Shown here: in pieces, positions 34,297 through 43,630 of the stretch
How the letters are laid out: every line of letters starts with the position of its first letter
How positions within the stretch are numbered: the stretch's first letter is position 1
Assembly (NCBI GenBank): GCA_049334165.1
Contig: JBEGHD010000011.1
Origin: JBEGHD01 sp049334165
GTDB lineage: Bacteria; Bacteroidota; Bacteroidia; Flavobacteriales_D; Sanyastnellaceae
Strand: one strand, 5' to 3'
Length of the DNA: 64,000 nucleotides
Notes under the pieces: generated by a model
Told to the model about the DNA's origin: nothing
Seen by the model: only the letters and a program-made list of their open reading frames with translations
The model's database searches: none
Made by a program: the position numbers and the translations under genes

Positions 34297-37200
34297 TTAG
34301 TTTTTCAGAATCTTGAATGTCTTGTATTGACCTTTAGTGCTGACATTGATAAAGTATAATCCAGAGCTGTACTGAGAAATGTCAACTTTATATTCTCCAC
34401 CGTTTTGTTCTAAATTTACTTTTTGGGATTTCAAGGTAGCTCCGTGGACATTGTAAACGGTAACAGTCGTTTCACTTTTCCAGTGCACATTCGATGAAAG
34501 CATGACGAAATCCGTAGCGGGATTTGGGTACACTTCGATGCTTTCCAAATGCTGCTCTTCATCGATGCCAATGGTGGAAGCATCTTCGATAATGTTAATG
34601 AAGAAGCCAGTACTGTTTCCTCCAGCACCAGGGATGAGGTCTGGAATCATATCCGCTGTTATCTCCATGCAGAATGTCACATCGCAAGTATCATTTTCAC
34701 CAACTTCAAAATAAACCGTGAGACATAGGTTGTATGGTCCGTCACCCTCGTACTCATGGTCTGGGAAGAGGTCAGTAGAAGTTGACCCGTCTCCAAAATC
34801 CCAAAGCACGCCAACAGCATCCCCGATACTATCCGAAGGAATCACGAAAAGCGTGTTGAGGTTCAATGAGTCTGCCGTGAGATCAAATGAGATAGAGCAT
34901 TCCGAAGGATAAATACAAGAGCCGTCATCGATAGTGGCGTCTGGGTTGTAGTTTTCGGCTTCCGGATCGGTGCAGCCCTGAAAGAAACAATCGTCAGAAT
35001 TAATGCTGAAGTCAATGGAGTCAAAGCTACCTTCCCAATCTGCATCTCCGTCTTCAAGTGTTCCAGAGTCAATTACATCTCCTTCAAGTAGAATTGTGAA
35101 AGTTCCGCCATTCCAGCCATCACCGTAAGAATCGTACATTCCAAATTGATAGCAGCCATCTTCCAGGCACAAATCGATGGTGTAGGTAGAATAACTTTGA
35201 TAACCTGCACCCTCTGCTATAGTTTGTTGCTCGTCTCCGTAAATGGCCCAGGATACTTCTCCACCCCATGCTTCTGTTTCAATAATCACCTGAACATTGT
35301 TTGCCTCACATGGTACTTCTTCATATTCACAAGAGCCATCATCAACAGTAGCTTCGGGGTTGTAGTTAAGGGCTTCAGGATCAGTACAGCCTTCAATTTC
35401 GTCACTGCAATTGCTATTGACAGGGATGTCAAAAGAGAGGTTTGTGTCGTTAGAGATTTCTTCAATTAAGTATACCTCACCATTGATGTAGATACAAACC
35501 AGACCTGTCCAATCACTATCAGAGAAATCGTAGATTGTAAAATTATAACAGCCATCCTCAACACAAAATGTGTACTCTTCGATTGCGCCCTGACCATCGT
35601 ATCCACCTCCCTCAAGGTATTCTTCAGTATTCTCGAAAGACCACTCAAAAAGCGCTCCCGGTCCTGCATTTAGTTGAACCAGAATCTCGTTCGCTTCACA
35701 ATCGCTGTATTCACAAGAACCATCATCAATAGTAGCTTCTGGATTGTAATTTGAGGCTTCTGGATCAATACACCCTTCAATTTCTTCTTCACAATCTGCA
35801 TTTACACCAAAAGTTACTGAGCCATACTCTCCCGTCTCTAGCTCTCCGCTGGTGATAAAAGTTCCGTTCTCAAGCCATATCGAGAACTCACCACCATTCC
35901 AACCATCACCGTAGGAGTCGTACATCTCAAAGGTGTAACAGCCGTCTTCCAGGCAAATCTCTTCAGTGTACTGGTAATTGTTTTCTTCATAGTCGGAGCC
36001 CTCTGCCACAATCTCACCTTCCTGCAAAATCGCCCACGAGATTTCTTCCGACCAGGTGTTTGTGACAATGTTTACCACAGCTGGATTTGCTTCGCATTCG
36101 TCACTTCCTTCACATGAGCCATCCACCGTGTATTCGAGGTAGCAAGTTCCGTTGTCGCCCTGGTAACCGTCAACCAAAAGGATGTAAGTGGTATTTGGCT
36201 CAAGCTCTCCGCATTCGAATTCGAACTTTGACATCAATCCGTTTCCAGAGTTGCCATCACAAAAGATCATCTCTCCGCCACATTCTTCAAACAGTCCAAA
36301 CTGTGTGTCGGTGAAAGTGTTTGTGCCGTCAGTGATCGCTTCGATGGTTATGGCTGCAGGCTCTTCGGGTGTAGTGAAAGTGTACCAAACGCTCGACTGT
36401 TCACCTTTTCCATTTCCAAAGGCCCAGCAGTCGCCAAATATTCCTTCGTTGGAATTTGCTCCTACGTTGCTGATAAGTTGAGTTCCTTCAAGAAGTGGGG
36501 CAGCATTTTCGCATAGATCATTTTCGACCTCTTCGGTTCCTTCGTACTCGCAGTTGCCATTGTCAACTGTAGCCCAGGGGTTGAAGTTGAGTGCCTCATT
36601 GTCCATGCAACCGAAGTGAATGTTTTGCATTTGGCAATCTTCCTGATTTCCAAAGTTGACAAAAACTTGCTCGCCCGGGTAGATCTGACCTGAGTCGAAC
36701 GAATCAAATCCAGTAGTGAAATTAAAATAAGTTCCGCCTGTGTTTTGATCACCTGGTTCTAGGATCAGTGTTCCACAACCGTCTTCGAGGCAAAACGGCA
36801 GACTGAGAGTAGCCGAATTACTGGAAGTAGAACTGGAAACGTACTCATTGTTAAAAATCAATTCGTAGTCGAGGTTGTTTCCCAACGACTCTGTAGAAAC
36901 TGTGAGTAGATATTCAACTCCCTCGCATTCTTCATAAATGCAGGAGCCGTCATCTGTATTAGCATCGGGATTGTAATTAGATGCTGCTGGATCAGTGCAA
37001 CCAGAGATGTTCAACGCCTCACAGTAATTGAGTTCAAAGGGTATATCAACAGGGTTGTCTACTTCATTCGGATTGTTGTTCAAAACAACTGAGGTGAGTG
37101 TGGAGTCGCAATTCATGAAGCTTGCTGTTATTGAGCTCCAGGATGAGCCATCCCATGAAATTTGAGTGATGAAGCCACCATCGGGCTCTGTGGTTGCCAT

Positions 37201-37365
37201 TCCTGTGGTCACTATTCCACCTGCGTCTACGACAAATGTAATATCAATTGAGGCTCCGTTGGTGTTGGTCATTTGACCATAAGTGTAGACCGTTTGAGTT
37301 TGCTGAGCATTTAGGCAAAAAGCAAAAAAAAGGAAGCCTAAAAGTATAAGGGTGTTTCTAAACAT
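34297..37365 (-). CDS. T9SS-secreted Cys-rich modular protein (1,022 aa) with PKD domain
   Basis: A signal peptide (TLILLGFLFFAFCLNAQ) is followed by five GCxDxxAxNxxPxAtxDdGxC modules, the second atypical (GCMDNEALNFNPWATVDNGNC). Interspersed are beta domains with the MYDSYGDGWNGG motif and one domain resembling a pre-peptidase C-terminal fold (SSVWYTFTTPEEPAAITIEA ... TTYILLVDGYQG). A PKD domain (GVLWDFGDGSTSTD) precedes the T9SS tail (IEVYPNPATDFVMLSSNV, YSSGLYFINVSTKG, ending FKILKN). It is transcribed in the same direction as its paralogue at 31520 but separated from it by a terminator, so the two are expressed as separate units. Probably an extracellular structural or adhesive protein. 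Confidence 0.92.
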   Translation of the reverse strand: MFRNTLILLGFLFFAFCLNAQQTQTVYTYGQMTNTNGASIDITFVVDAGGIVTTGMATTEPDGGFITQISWDGSSWSSITASFMNCDSTLTSVVLNNNPNEVDNPVDIPFELNYCEALNISGCTDPAASNYNPDANTDDGSCIYEECEGVEYLLTVSTESLGNNLDYELIFNNEYVSSSTSSNSATLSLPFCLEDGCGTLILEPGDQNTGGTYFNFTTGFDSFDSGQIYPGEQVFVNFGNQEDCQMQNIHFGCMDNEALNFNPWATVDNGNCEYEGTEEVENDLCENAAPLLEGTQLISNVGANSNEGIFGDCWAFGNGKGEQSSVWYTFTTPEEPAAITIEAITDGTNTFTDTQFGLFEECGGEMIFCDGNSGNGLMSKFEFECGELEPNTTYILLVDGYQGDNGTCYLEYTVDGSCEGSDECEANPAVVNIVTNTWSEEISWAILQEGEIVAEGSDYEENNYQYTEEICLEDGCYTFEMYDSYGDGWNGGEFSIWLENGTFITSGELETGEYGSVTFGVNADCEEEIEGCIDPEASNYNPEATIDDGSCEYSDCEANEILVQLNAGPGALFEWSFENTEEYLEGGGYDGQGAIEEYTFCVEDGCYNFTIYDFSDSDWTGLVCIYINGEVYLIEEISNDTNLSFDIPVNSNCSDEIEGCTDPEALNYNPEATVDDGSCEYEEVPCEANNVQVIIETEAWGGEVSWAIYGDEQQTIAEGAGYQSYSTYTIDLCLEDGCYQFGMYDSYGDGWNGGTFTILLEGDVIDSGTLEDGDADWEGSFDSIDFSINSDDCFFQGCTDPEAENYNPDATIDDGSCIYPSECSISFDLTADSLNLNTLFVIPSDSIGDAVGVLWDFGDGSTSTDLFPDHEYEGDGPYNLCLTVYFEVGENDTCDVTFCMEITADMIPDLIPGAGGNSTGFFINIIEDASTIGIDEEQHLESIEVYPNPATDFVMLSSNVHWKSETTVTVYNVHGATLKSQKVNLEQNGGEYKVDISQYSSGLYFINVSTKGQYKTFKILKN

Positions 37366-37570
37366 GGTTATAAGTATTTTAATTGAGGCTGGCGGTGTAA
37401 AGACTCATTCCACTTTGGGAAAGTTGCAGGTGATTGCAAAATAACTTCTGATCTGGCTTTGAGAGGATTGATGGTTATCAGTTATAGATTGAATAATGTG
37501 TTGTTGATTAGTGCCTTATTGAGGGTTGTTATTTAATTTTGCTAGTTCTGGATTTGCTGTTAAAGAACAA

Positions 37571-37602
37571 AGCCCATTTTCCTGAAAATCGGGAAATGGG
37601 CT
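37571..37602. repeat. Hairpin AGCCCATTTTCC / GGGAAATGGGCT
   Basis: A 12-bp stem with one mismatch and an 8-base loop in the divergent gap between 37365 and 37921. Read on the minus strand it is followed by TTTGTTCTTT, so it could act as a terminator for leftward transcription starting inside the gap. Confidence 0.6.
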
Positions 37603-37675
37603 GTCCGATAGAGAAAGCCAACCGAAATTTATTCTCTATCTAAAGGATTTACTTTGTGGGGTGAAAGACTAATGG

Positions 37676-37717
37676 AATAATATTTTAGTTGCAGATAATC
37701 TGCGATAAAATATTATT
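37676..37717. repeat. Long AT-rich inverted repeat in divergent intergenic region
   Basis: AATAATATTTTAGTTGCAGA (37676-37695) and TCTGCGATAAAATATTATT (37699-37717) are near-perfect inverted arms around TAA. The rest of the 555-bp gap (37366-37920) is AT-rich and shows no ORF. Confidence 0.75.
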
Positions 37718-37920
37718 TTGAAATAAAATATATCAAAGCTGATGATTGGAGTAGCAAGACTAAACAAATTATAATCATCTTTGGTTGCATTGAGGTGATG
37801 AGATTCTAGGAGAATTCTTTGGATAGGTTCATCACTTCGCTTTTTTTAACACATAGCGCTTAAAGGGAGTTCTAGCGTTTTCCCTAATTTCAGCATCTAT
37901 TAACCAAAACCACTCTAATC

Positions 37921-40900
37921 ATGCGTCTGCTTACTATCGCTCTGCTTTGTCTATTTTCTACTATTTCTTTTGCTCAAGAAAAACCTCTTTGGATGCGCTA
38001 TCCGGCCATTTCGCCCGATGGGTCGCAAGTTGTGTTTTCTTATGGCGGTGATCTCTACAAAGTATCCGTTAATGGAGGAGATGCCGAGAGACTGACAGTT
38101 CACGAAGCCCACGATTTCGAGGCTGTATGGAGCAAGGATGGAAAGCACATTGCTTTTGCTTCCGATCGTCACGGAAACTTCGATGTGTTTGTGATTCCGG
38201 CAGAAGGCGGGGAAGCTAAGCGACTGACTTATCACTCTGCAGATGACCATCCTTCGGATTTCACTCCAGACAACAAACATGTGATTTACACTTCATCGAG
38301 ACTGGATGCGCCTGAGTCGATTCAGTTTCCTTCTGGAGTGCTTTCAGAACTCTACAAAGTGAGTGTGGATGGTGGAAGAGAAATGCAGGTGATTACTACG
38401 CCAGCTGAGTTGGCACGCTACAATAAGGATGGCTCAAAGCTGATTTTCCATGATCGGAAAGGTTATGAGAACGAGTGGCGTAAGCATCACACTTCGTCTG
38501 TCACCAGAGACATTTGGACTTACAACACAAATACCGGTGAGTACCAAAAAGTAATTGCCTGGGAAGGCGAAGATCGCAACCCGGTTTGGAAGGACAGCAC
38601 TTCTATTTACTTCCTTACCGAACGAAGCGGTTCGTTTAACGTTTGGCAGACTGATATTTCTTCAGGTTCAGAATCGAACACCACTCAAGTTACATCTTTC
38701 GACACACACCCTGTTCGCTTTTTGTCGCGGGCAAATAGTGGAACACTGCTTTTCAGTTATGATGGTGAGATTTACAAAATGACTGAAGGTGGAGAACCCG
38801 AATTGATCGATATCCGAATTTCTACGGACGATCGCTACAATGAAACAGTGGTGAAAATGATTAAGTCCGGAGCGGAGGAGTTTGACGTTTCACCAAACGG
38901 AAAGGAAATCGCTTTTGTAGAAAGAGGTGAGGTTTTCGTGACTTCAATCGAGTACGGCAACACGAAGAGAATTACGAACACTCCACAGATGGAGCGTTCC
39001 GTCCAGTTCAGCCCTGATGGGAAACACCTTTTGTATTCGACTGAGCGAGATAGCACCTGGAACATTTATCAGGCTTCGCTCGGTAGAGAAGAAGACAAAT
39101 ATTTCTACAACGCCACTGTGATAAAGGAAGAGCCGTTGGTTGCAACAGACGAAGAAGAATTCCAGGGAATGTATTCACCCGATGGAAAAGAAGTGGCTTA
39201 CCTCGAGGATCGTACAACTTTAAAGGTGCTGAACATCGAAAGTGGTGAGACAAGAACAGTTCTTCCGGGAAGCAAAAACTACTCTTATGCCGATGGTGAT
39301 CAGTATTTCACCTGGGCACCAGACAGCAAATGGCTCCTTGTTCAGTACCTCGCAACCAATCGCTGGAATGAAGACATCGGGCTTGTGAAAGCGAGTGGAG
39401 GAGAGGAGCCGATCAACCTGAGTCGCAGTGGCTACAACAACAGTCGACCGAAATTTGGAATGGGCGGAGAAATGGTTTACTGGAGTAGCGATAAGCGCGG
39501 TTACAGATCGCACGGCAGCTGGGGCTCACAGAGCGATGTCTACGCCATTTTCCTCACGGAAGATGCCTGGCAAAAATTTAATCTGAGCAAAGCTGAGTAC
39601 GACCTTTGGAAAGAAGAAAACAAGGAGGAGAAGAAGGAGGAAGACAAGGACGACAAGAAAAAGAAAGACGATGAAGAGGAAGAGGAAAAGGTTGAGCCGT
39701 TGAAAATTGAACTGGACGGACTCTACGATCGAAAAGAGCGTCTGACAATTCACAGTTCGTTCTTGGCAGATTTCTTAGTGGACAAAGAAGGCGAGAACCT
39801 CTACTACATGGCACAATTCGAAGAAGGTTACGACCTCTGGAAAACCGACTTCAAAGAGAGTGAAACGAAAATCCTTGCCAAACTCAACGCTTCTGGAAGT
39901 GGTTTGCAGTTCGATAAAAAAGAAGAAAATATTTTCTTATTGAACAGAGGCAGTCTTACAAAAGTAGACGTCAAGAAAGGTGAGCAAAAGGGTATCAACT
40001 TTTCAGCCGAAATGAATCTCAATAAAGCGGCTGAGCGCGAATACATGTTTCGCCACGCCTGGAGACAGATGAAAGAAAAATTCTATCTAAAAGATCTTCA
40101 TGGAGTAGACTGGGAAATGTATCGCAAAGAGTACGCAAAGTTCTTACCGCACATCAATAACGGTTACGATTTTGCCGAAATGCTAAGCGAACTGTTGGGT
40201 GAAGTGAATGCCTCCCACACAGGCTCTGGTTATCGTGCCGGTGAACCAACAGATGATAATACAGCAGCACTCGGAGCCTACTTTGATGAAGAGCACGATG
40301 GCGATGGTTTGCTCATCGCTGAGATTATGGACAAGAGTCCTCTGCTTGTTGAGAGTGACAAGGTGAAAGCCGGAGCAATTATCGAGTCGATTAATGGTGA
40401 AAAGATTGAAGCAGGAGAGAATTACTATCCACTGCTGAACAGAAAAGCCGGAGACAAGCTGCTCTTCACTTTTTACAATCCTAAAACCAAAGACCGCTGG
40501 GAAGAAGTAATCGAGCCGATCTCCAGGGGGCAAGAAAATCAACTCGCCTACGAACGTTGGGTAAAATCGAGAGAAGCTGCAGTTGACAGTTTGTCGAACG
40601 GGCAACTTGGCTACGTGCATGTCCGAGGAATGAATTCTTCCAGCTTTAGGGAGGTCTACGACAAGGCGCTCGGTAAGTACAACGACCGTAAAGCACTGAT
40701 CGTTGACACGAGGTTTAACGGAGGTGGTTGGCTCCACGATGACCTGGCGACTTTCCTCGATGGTGAGCCGTACTTGAGGTTTCTCCCTCGCGGTCAAGAC
40801 AACATGGGGGGTGAACCACTCGGAAAGTGGCAAAAGCCGTCCATCGTTTTGGTGAGCGAAAGCAACTACTCAGATGCGCATCTCTTCCCATGGGTTTACA

Positions 40901-41163
40901 AGAGGCTGAATATCGGTAAGCTCGTTGGAATGCCCGTTCCCGGAACCGGCACTGCAGTTTGGTGGGAGACACTTATTGATGGTCACACCTATTTTGGAAT
41001 TCCACAAGTGGGAATGCAGGATCTGCAAACAGGTGAACTTCTCGAAAACCAGGAGCTGCAGCCAGATGTGAAAGTCGAAAACGAACCGGAAGCCGCTTCC
41101 AGCGGTGAAGATCAACAGTTGCAAAAAGCAGTGGAAGTGATGCTTGAGGAAGTTGGGCAGTAG
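37921..41163 (+). CDS. Tricorn-like S41 serine protease with beta-propeller and PDZ domain
   Basis: A 1,080-residue exported protease. A signal peptide (LLTIALLCLFSTISFAQ) is followed by two stretches of TolB/WD40-like propeller blades (ISPDGSQVVFSYGGDLY, SPNGKEIAFVERGEVF). At residues ~563-595 is a very charged linker of Lys, Glu and Asp. Then come the tricorn core domains, a PDZ domain (~780-860, GDGLLIAEIMDKSPL) and the S41 catalytic domain. The tricorn catalytic residues map well: Ser765-His766 (NASHTG), Ser984 (SNYSD) and Glu1042 or Glu1045 (LLENQEL). The 218-residue His-to-Ser spacing is close to that of archaeal tricorn (His746/Ser965). It probably degrades oligopeptides in the periplasm. 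It stands alone, divergent from the T9SS gene. Confidence 0.93.
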   Translation: MRLLTIALLCLFSTISFAQEKPLWMRYPAISPDGSQVVFSYGGDLYKVSVNGGDAERLTVHEAHDFEAVWSKDGKHIAFASDRHGNFDVFVIPAEGGEAKRLTYHSADDHPSDFTPDNKHVIYTSSRLDAPESIQFPSGVLSELYKVSVDGGREMQVITTPAELARYNKDGSKLIFHDRKGYENEWRKHHTSSVTRDIWTYNTNTGEYQKVIAWEGEDRNPVWKDSTSIYFLTERSGSFNVWQTDISSGSESNTTQVTSFDTHPVRFLSRANSGTLLFSYDGEIYKMTEGGEPELIDIRISTDDRYNETVVKMIKSGAEEFDVSPNGKEIAFVERGEVFVTSIEYGNTKRITNTPQMERSVQFSPDGKHLLYSTERDSTWNIYQASLGREEDKYFYNATVIKEEPLVATDEEEFQGMYSPDGKEVAYLEDRTTLKVLNIESGETRTVLPGSKNYSYADGDQYFTWAPDSKWLLVQYLATNRWNEDIGLVKASGGEEPINLSRSGYNNSRPKFGMGGEMVYWSSDKRGYRSHGSWGSQSDVYAIFLTEDAWQKFNLSKAEYDLWKEENKEEKKEEDKDDKKKKDDEEEEEKVEPLKIELDGLYDRKERLTIHSSFLADFLVDKEGENLYYMAQFEEGYDLWKTDFKESETKILAKLNASGSGLQFDKKEENIFLLNRGSLTKVDVKKGEQKGINFSAEMNLNKAAEREYMFRHAWRQMKEKFYLKDLHGVDWEMYRKEYAKFLPHINNGYDFAEMLSELLGEVNASHTGSGYRAGEPTDDNTAALGAYFDEEHDGDGLLIAEIMDKSPLLVESDKVKAGAIIESINGEKIEAGENYYPLLNRKAGDKLLFTFYNPKTKDRWEEVIEPISRGQENQLAYERWVKSREAAVDSLSNGQLGYVHVRGMNSSSFREVYDKALGKYNDRKALIVDTRFNGGGWLHDDLATFLDGEPYLRFLPRGQDNMGGEPLGKWQKPSIVLVSESNYSDAHLFPWVYKRLNIGKLVGMPVPGTGTAVWWETLIDGHTYFGIPQVGMQDLQTGELLENQELQPDVKVENEPEAASSGEDQQLQKAVEVMLEEVGQ

Positions 41164-41185
41164 ACAGCACCATTTTTATCACAGG

Positions 41186-41770
41186 TTAGAACCTAAATTC
41201 TGCACCTACTGTAAATCCAATGTGGTGGGCAGTTTTTGATTCTGTCCGTTGTACATCACTTGCAAAAGATTGTACAACAGAATGATCAGGAGCTGTAAAC
41301 TGCTGTAGATAAAACATAGGACCGTATAGAACGGAAAAATGATCACCTAGAATGATATTTCCATTCAGACTCAGGTCTAAACAAAGACCACTTTTGATTC
41401 TGTCTGCATTTTGATTCAGTTTTGGAGCGTAGCCTATTCCTGTGCTCAAAAATATTTCGTGTTTTGGCCTTTTTATAATAGTAGACTTGAGACTGATGAA
41501 AGTTGGTAGGAAATCCAAATTGTACCTCATGTAACCAACCTTTAATCCAGCGGATATATTTTCGTTGATTTTGTAATAGCCTGATACGAAAGCCGCGGCA
41601 TTCGCAAATTCGAAAAAATCATTCCCAGACCTCGTGTAATTCTCATAGTTGAGGTAGGCGCCAGACACCTGGATAGATATTTTAGATTCTTCGGCAGGTG
41701 TTTCATCCTGTGAGAAAAGTGCACTGTGGCTGAGTAAAACGAACAAGAAAAGAGGTAAAATAGATTTCAT
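41186..41770 (-). CDS. Outer-membrane beta-barrel protein (195 aa)
   Basis: Start chosen at MKSILPLFLFVLLSHSALFSQ, which gives a signal peptide; the open frame extends 63 bases upstream without one. The mature protein has alternating hydrophobic/polar strands (KISIQVSGAYLNYENYTRSG, AGLKVGYMRYNLDF) and ends in a typical outer-membrane strand (HHIGFTVGAEFRF) with a terminal Phe. It belongs to the small PorT/OmpA-like barrel type of Bacteroidota. It is convergent with the tricorn-like protease gene, 22 bases from its stop. Specific function unknown. Confidence 0.8.
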   Translation of the reverse strand: MKSILPLFLFVLLSHSALFSQDETPAEESKISIQVSGAYLNYENYTRSGNDFFEFANAAAFVSGYYKINENISAGLKVGYMRYNLDFLPTFISLKSTIIKRPKHEIFLSTGIGYAPKLNQNADRIKSGLCLDLSLNGNIILGDHFSVLYGPMFYLQQFTAPDHSVVQSFASDVQRTESKTAHHIGFTVGAEFRF

Positions 41771-41978
41771 AGCGTTGATTTTAGCGTTAAACTTTATCAA
41801 TTCTACAAAATGATTTAAGACAAACCAGCTCAACGAGATTTATTAGAATGATAGAATCTGACCGAAATATCACTTCTATTTCTTTTTTATGAAGAGGTTA
41901 AGACTGTGAGGTATCCCAGTTCTGAGCTGAAAGAATCTAAAGAAATGCGAAAATGAAAATCTGAAGTAGGTATGTATT

Positions 41979-42623
41979 TTAATCCTCAAAAGTCCTCTGT
42001 TTACCAAACTTTTGAGAAATGGAAATTCCCAACTCTGGGATGAGAAGGTTTGCAGGCTGGTACCACTCAAAACCCTGAGGAATTCTGACTTGAGGCCGAA
42101 GCCCAATTGTAAGATTGTTCTTCAGTCGGTAAGAAAAGTTGAATCCGGTCTGGATGAAATGCAGGTAGTTTGACTCTTCTCGCCAGTCAACTTTTCTAAT
42201 GTGAGCCTCTTCGGAGTAGACATCCAAGTGAAAATGATTGACCTTAAATCCAAAAGAGTAGCCTGCGAGTATGTCTGCGTTGAAACGAGGGTTTGAGCCT
42301 TGATAAAGAGAAAGTCTTAAAATGATAGGAATTTCGACAAAGCCTTCGGAAATGATTCGTTTGTCTCTGAGAAGTGGCATCTCAATTGGTCCAAGGTATT
42401 CATGGCTAATCTGAGCGTATTTCAAGCCGGACTCTATGAATGTTGACTTTCCTAAACGGTAAGAATAGAAGAGGTCCGCACTCAAACCAGGAATTGGTCT
42501 GCTAAAATCGCCAAAGACACTAATACCAGGAGAGAGTCTAAAGCCAACTTCGTGTCTTTCGCTCTGAGCGCTCATTAAGAAGACGCCAAAGAAGGCGATT
42601 GTAAAAAGCAGTAATCGTTTCAT
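41979..42623 (-). CDS. Outer-membrane beta-barrel protein (214 aa)
   Basis: Start chosen at MKRLLLFTIAFFGVFLMSAQ, a clean signal peptide; the longer open frame overlaps the glutaminase gene in another frame and is not credible. The mature part begins SERHEVGFRLSPGISVFGDF and shows repeated barrel strands (TFIESGLKYAQISHEY, YLHFIQTGFNFSYRLKNNL), typical of PorT-family barrels of ~200 residues. It sits 51 bases downstream of the glutaminase gene on the same strand. Function unknown. Confidence 0.8.
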   Translation of the reverse strand: MKRLLLFTIAFFGVFLMSAQSERHEVGFRLSPGISVFGDFSRPIPGLSADLFYSYRLGKSTFIESGLKYAQISHEYLGPIEMPLLRDKRIISEGFVEIPIILRLSLYQGSNPRFNADILAGYSFGFKVNHFHLDVYSEEAHIRKVDWREESNYLHFIQTGFNFSYRLKNNLTIGLRPQVRIPQGFEWYQPANLLIPELGISISQKFGKQRTFED

Positions 42624-42673
42624 ACCGGAAGCTTTTGAACTTAAGACTACCTGAATGTACAATTTTTCAAAAA

Positions 42674-43585
42674 CTAGAAAATCGAAAACCCTGTCTTGGT
42701 TGTAAACATCTCGAGCATTTTCATGCCTTTGTAGGAGTTGCCTTTTTTGTTGAGTCGGGGGCTCCAAACGGCAATGCTTAGCTCATCGGGCTCCACGGCT
42801 ACAATTCCTCCACCAACACCAGACTTTCCGGGTAGCCCAACGGTGAAAGAAAACTCACCGGCCTGGTCGTAAAAACCGCAGGTGAGCATGATGGCATTGA
42901 TTCTCTTGGAGTTTACCTCAGTGATAAATCGTTTTCCTGAAATGGATTTTCCATCATTCGCAAACATCATGAAAGTGTGGGCCAACTCCTGGCAGGTCAT
43001 TTCGATGGAGCACATGTGAAAGTAAAAATCGAGAACCGTCTCATTGTCGTTTTGGATGTTCCCGAACGATTTCATAAAACTGAGCAAAGCAGCATTCCTG
43101 TGACCGTGGCGTTTCTCCGAAGAAGCCACGCTTTCATTGTAGTGGATGTTATCGTTTTCGGCCACCTTTCGCACGAACTCCAAAAACTCCTTTTTGGGAT
43201 CTTTTAAACGGCTCACCAGAATGTCACAAATTACTAGTGCTCCGGCATTGATGAACGGGTTCCTGGGCTTTCCGTCTTCGTGCTCCAACTGAACTAATGA
43301 GTTGAACGGATCACCCGAAGGCTCCACATCTACCCACTTCCAGAGTTTGCGTCCTTCAATTTCCAGGGCAAGCGCCAGGGAGAGCACCTTTGCAATACTT
43401 TGCAATGAGAATTTTTCATCGCTGTTTCCAACGCTGTAATTGCTGCCATCTAAAGCATTGAGGTGCACACCAAATTTATCGGGATCTACTTTTGCCAACT
43501 CGGGAATGTAGCGGGCCACTTTTCCATATGGCGCCATCTGTTCGAGTTGATCGCTGATGTCTTCCAGGATTTTTTGATAGTCCAT
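42674..43585 (-). CDS. glsA: Glutaminase A
   Basis: Glutaminase of the serine-dependent beta-lactamase-like fold, hydrolysing glutamine to glutamate and ammonia in the cytoplasm. The catalytic Ser63 and Lys66 lie in FSLQSIAKV (the S-x-x-K pattern). Other family blocks are NPFINAGALV, the EMTCQELAHTFMMFANDG region, and LPGKSGVGGGIVAV near the C-terminus, which forms the substrate pocket. Length (303 aa) is normal and the start at 43585 fits the family. No regulatory gene is adjacent. Confidence 0.95.
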   Translation of the reverse strand: MDYQKILEDISDQLEQMAPYGKVARYIPELAKVDPDKFGVHLNALDGSNYSVGNSDEKFSLQSIAKVLSLALALEIEGRKLWKWVDVEPSGDPFNSLVQLEHEDGKPRNPFINAGALVICDILVSRLKDPKKEFLEFVRKVAENDNIHYNESVASSEKRHGHRNAALLSFMKSFGNIQNDNETVLDFYFHMCSIEMTCQELAHTFMMFANDGKSISGKRFITEVNSKRINAIMLTCGFYDQAGEFSFTVGLPGKSGVGGGIVAVEPDELSIAVWSPRLNKKGNSYKGMKMLEMFTTKTGFSIF

Positions 43586-43630
43586 GCGCGATAGATTTTG
43601 AGGGAATAAAAGGGATAATTGTCTGAGATC

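Noticed and set aside
31520..37365. Regular DNA repeats that could suggest a CRISPR array
   Set aside because: The repeats are coding (GCTDP...DDGSC modules) at irregular spacings of hundreds of bases inside open frames; no short uniform spacers exist.
40183..40833. Minus-strand ORF of 216 codons inside the tricorn-like gene
   Set aside because: Antisense to the PDZ and catalytic region; no start-site or family support.
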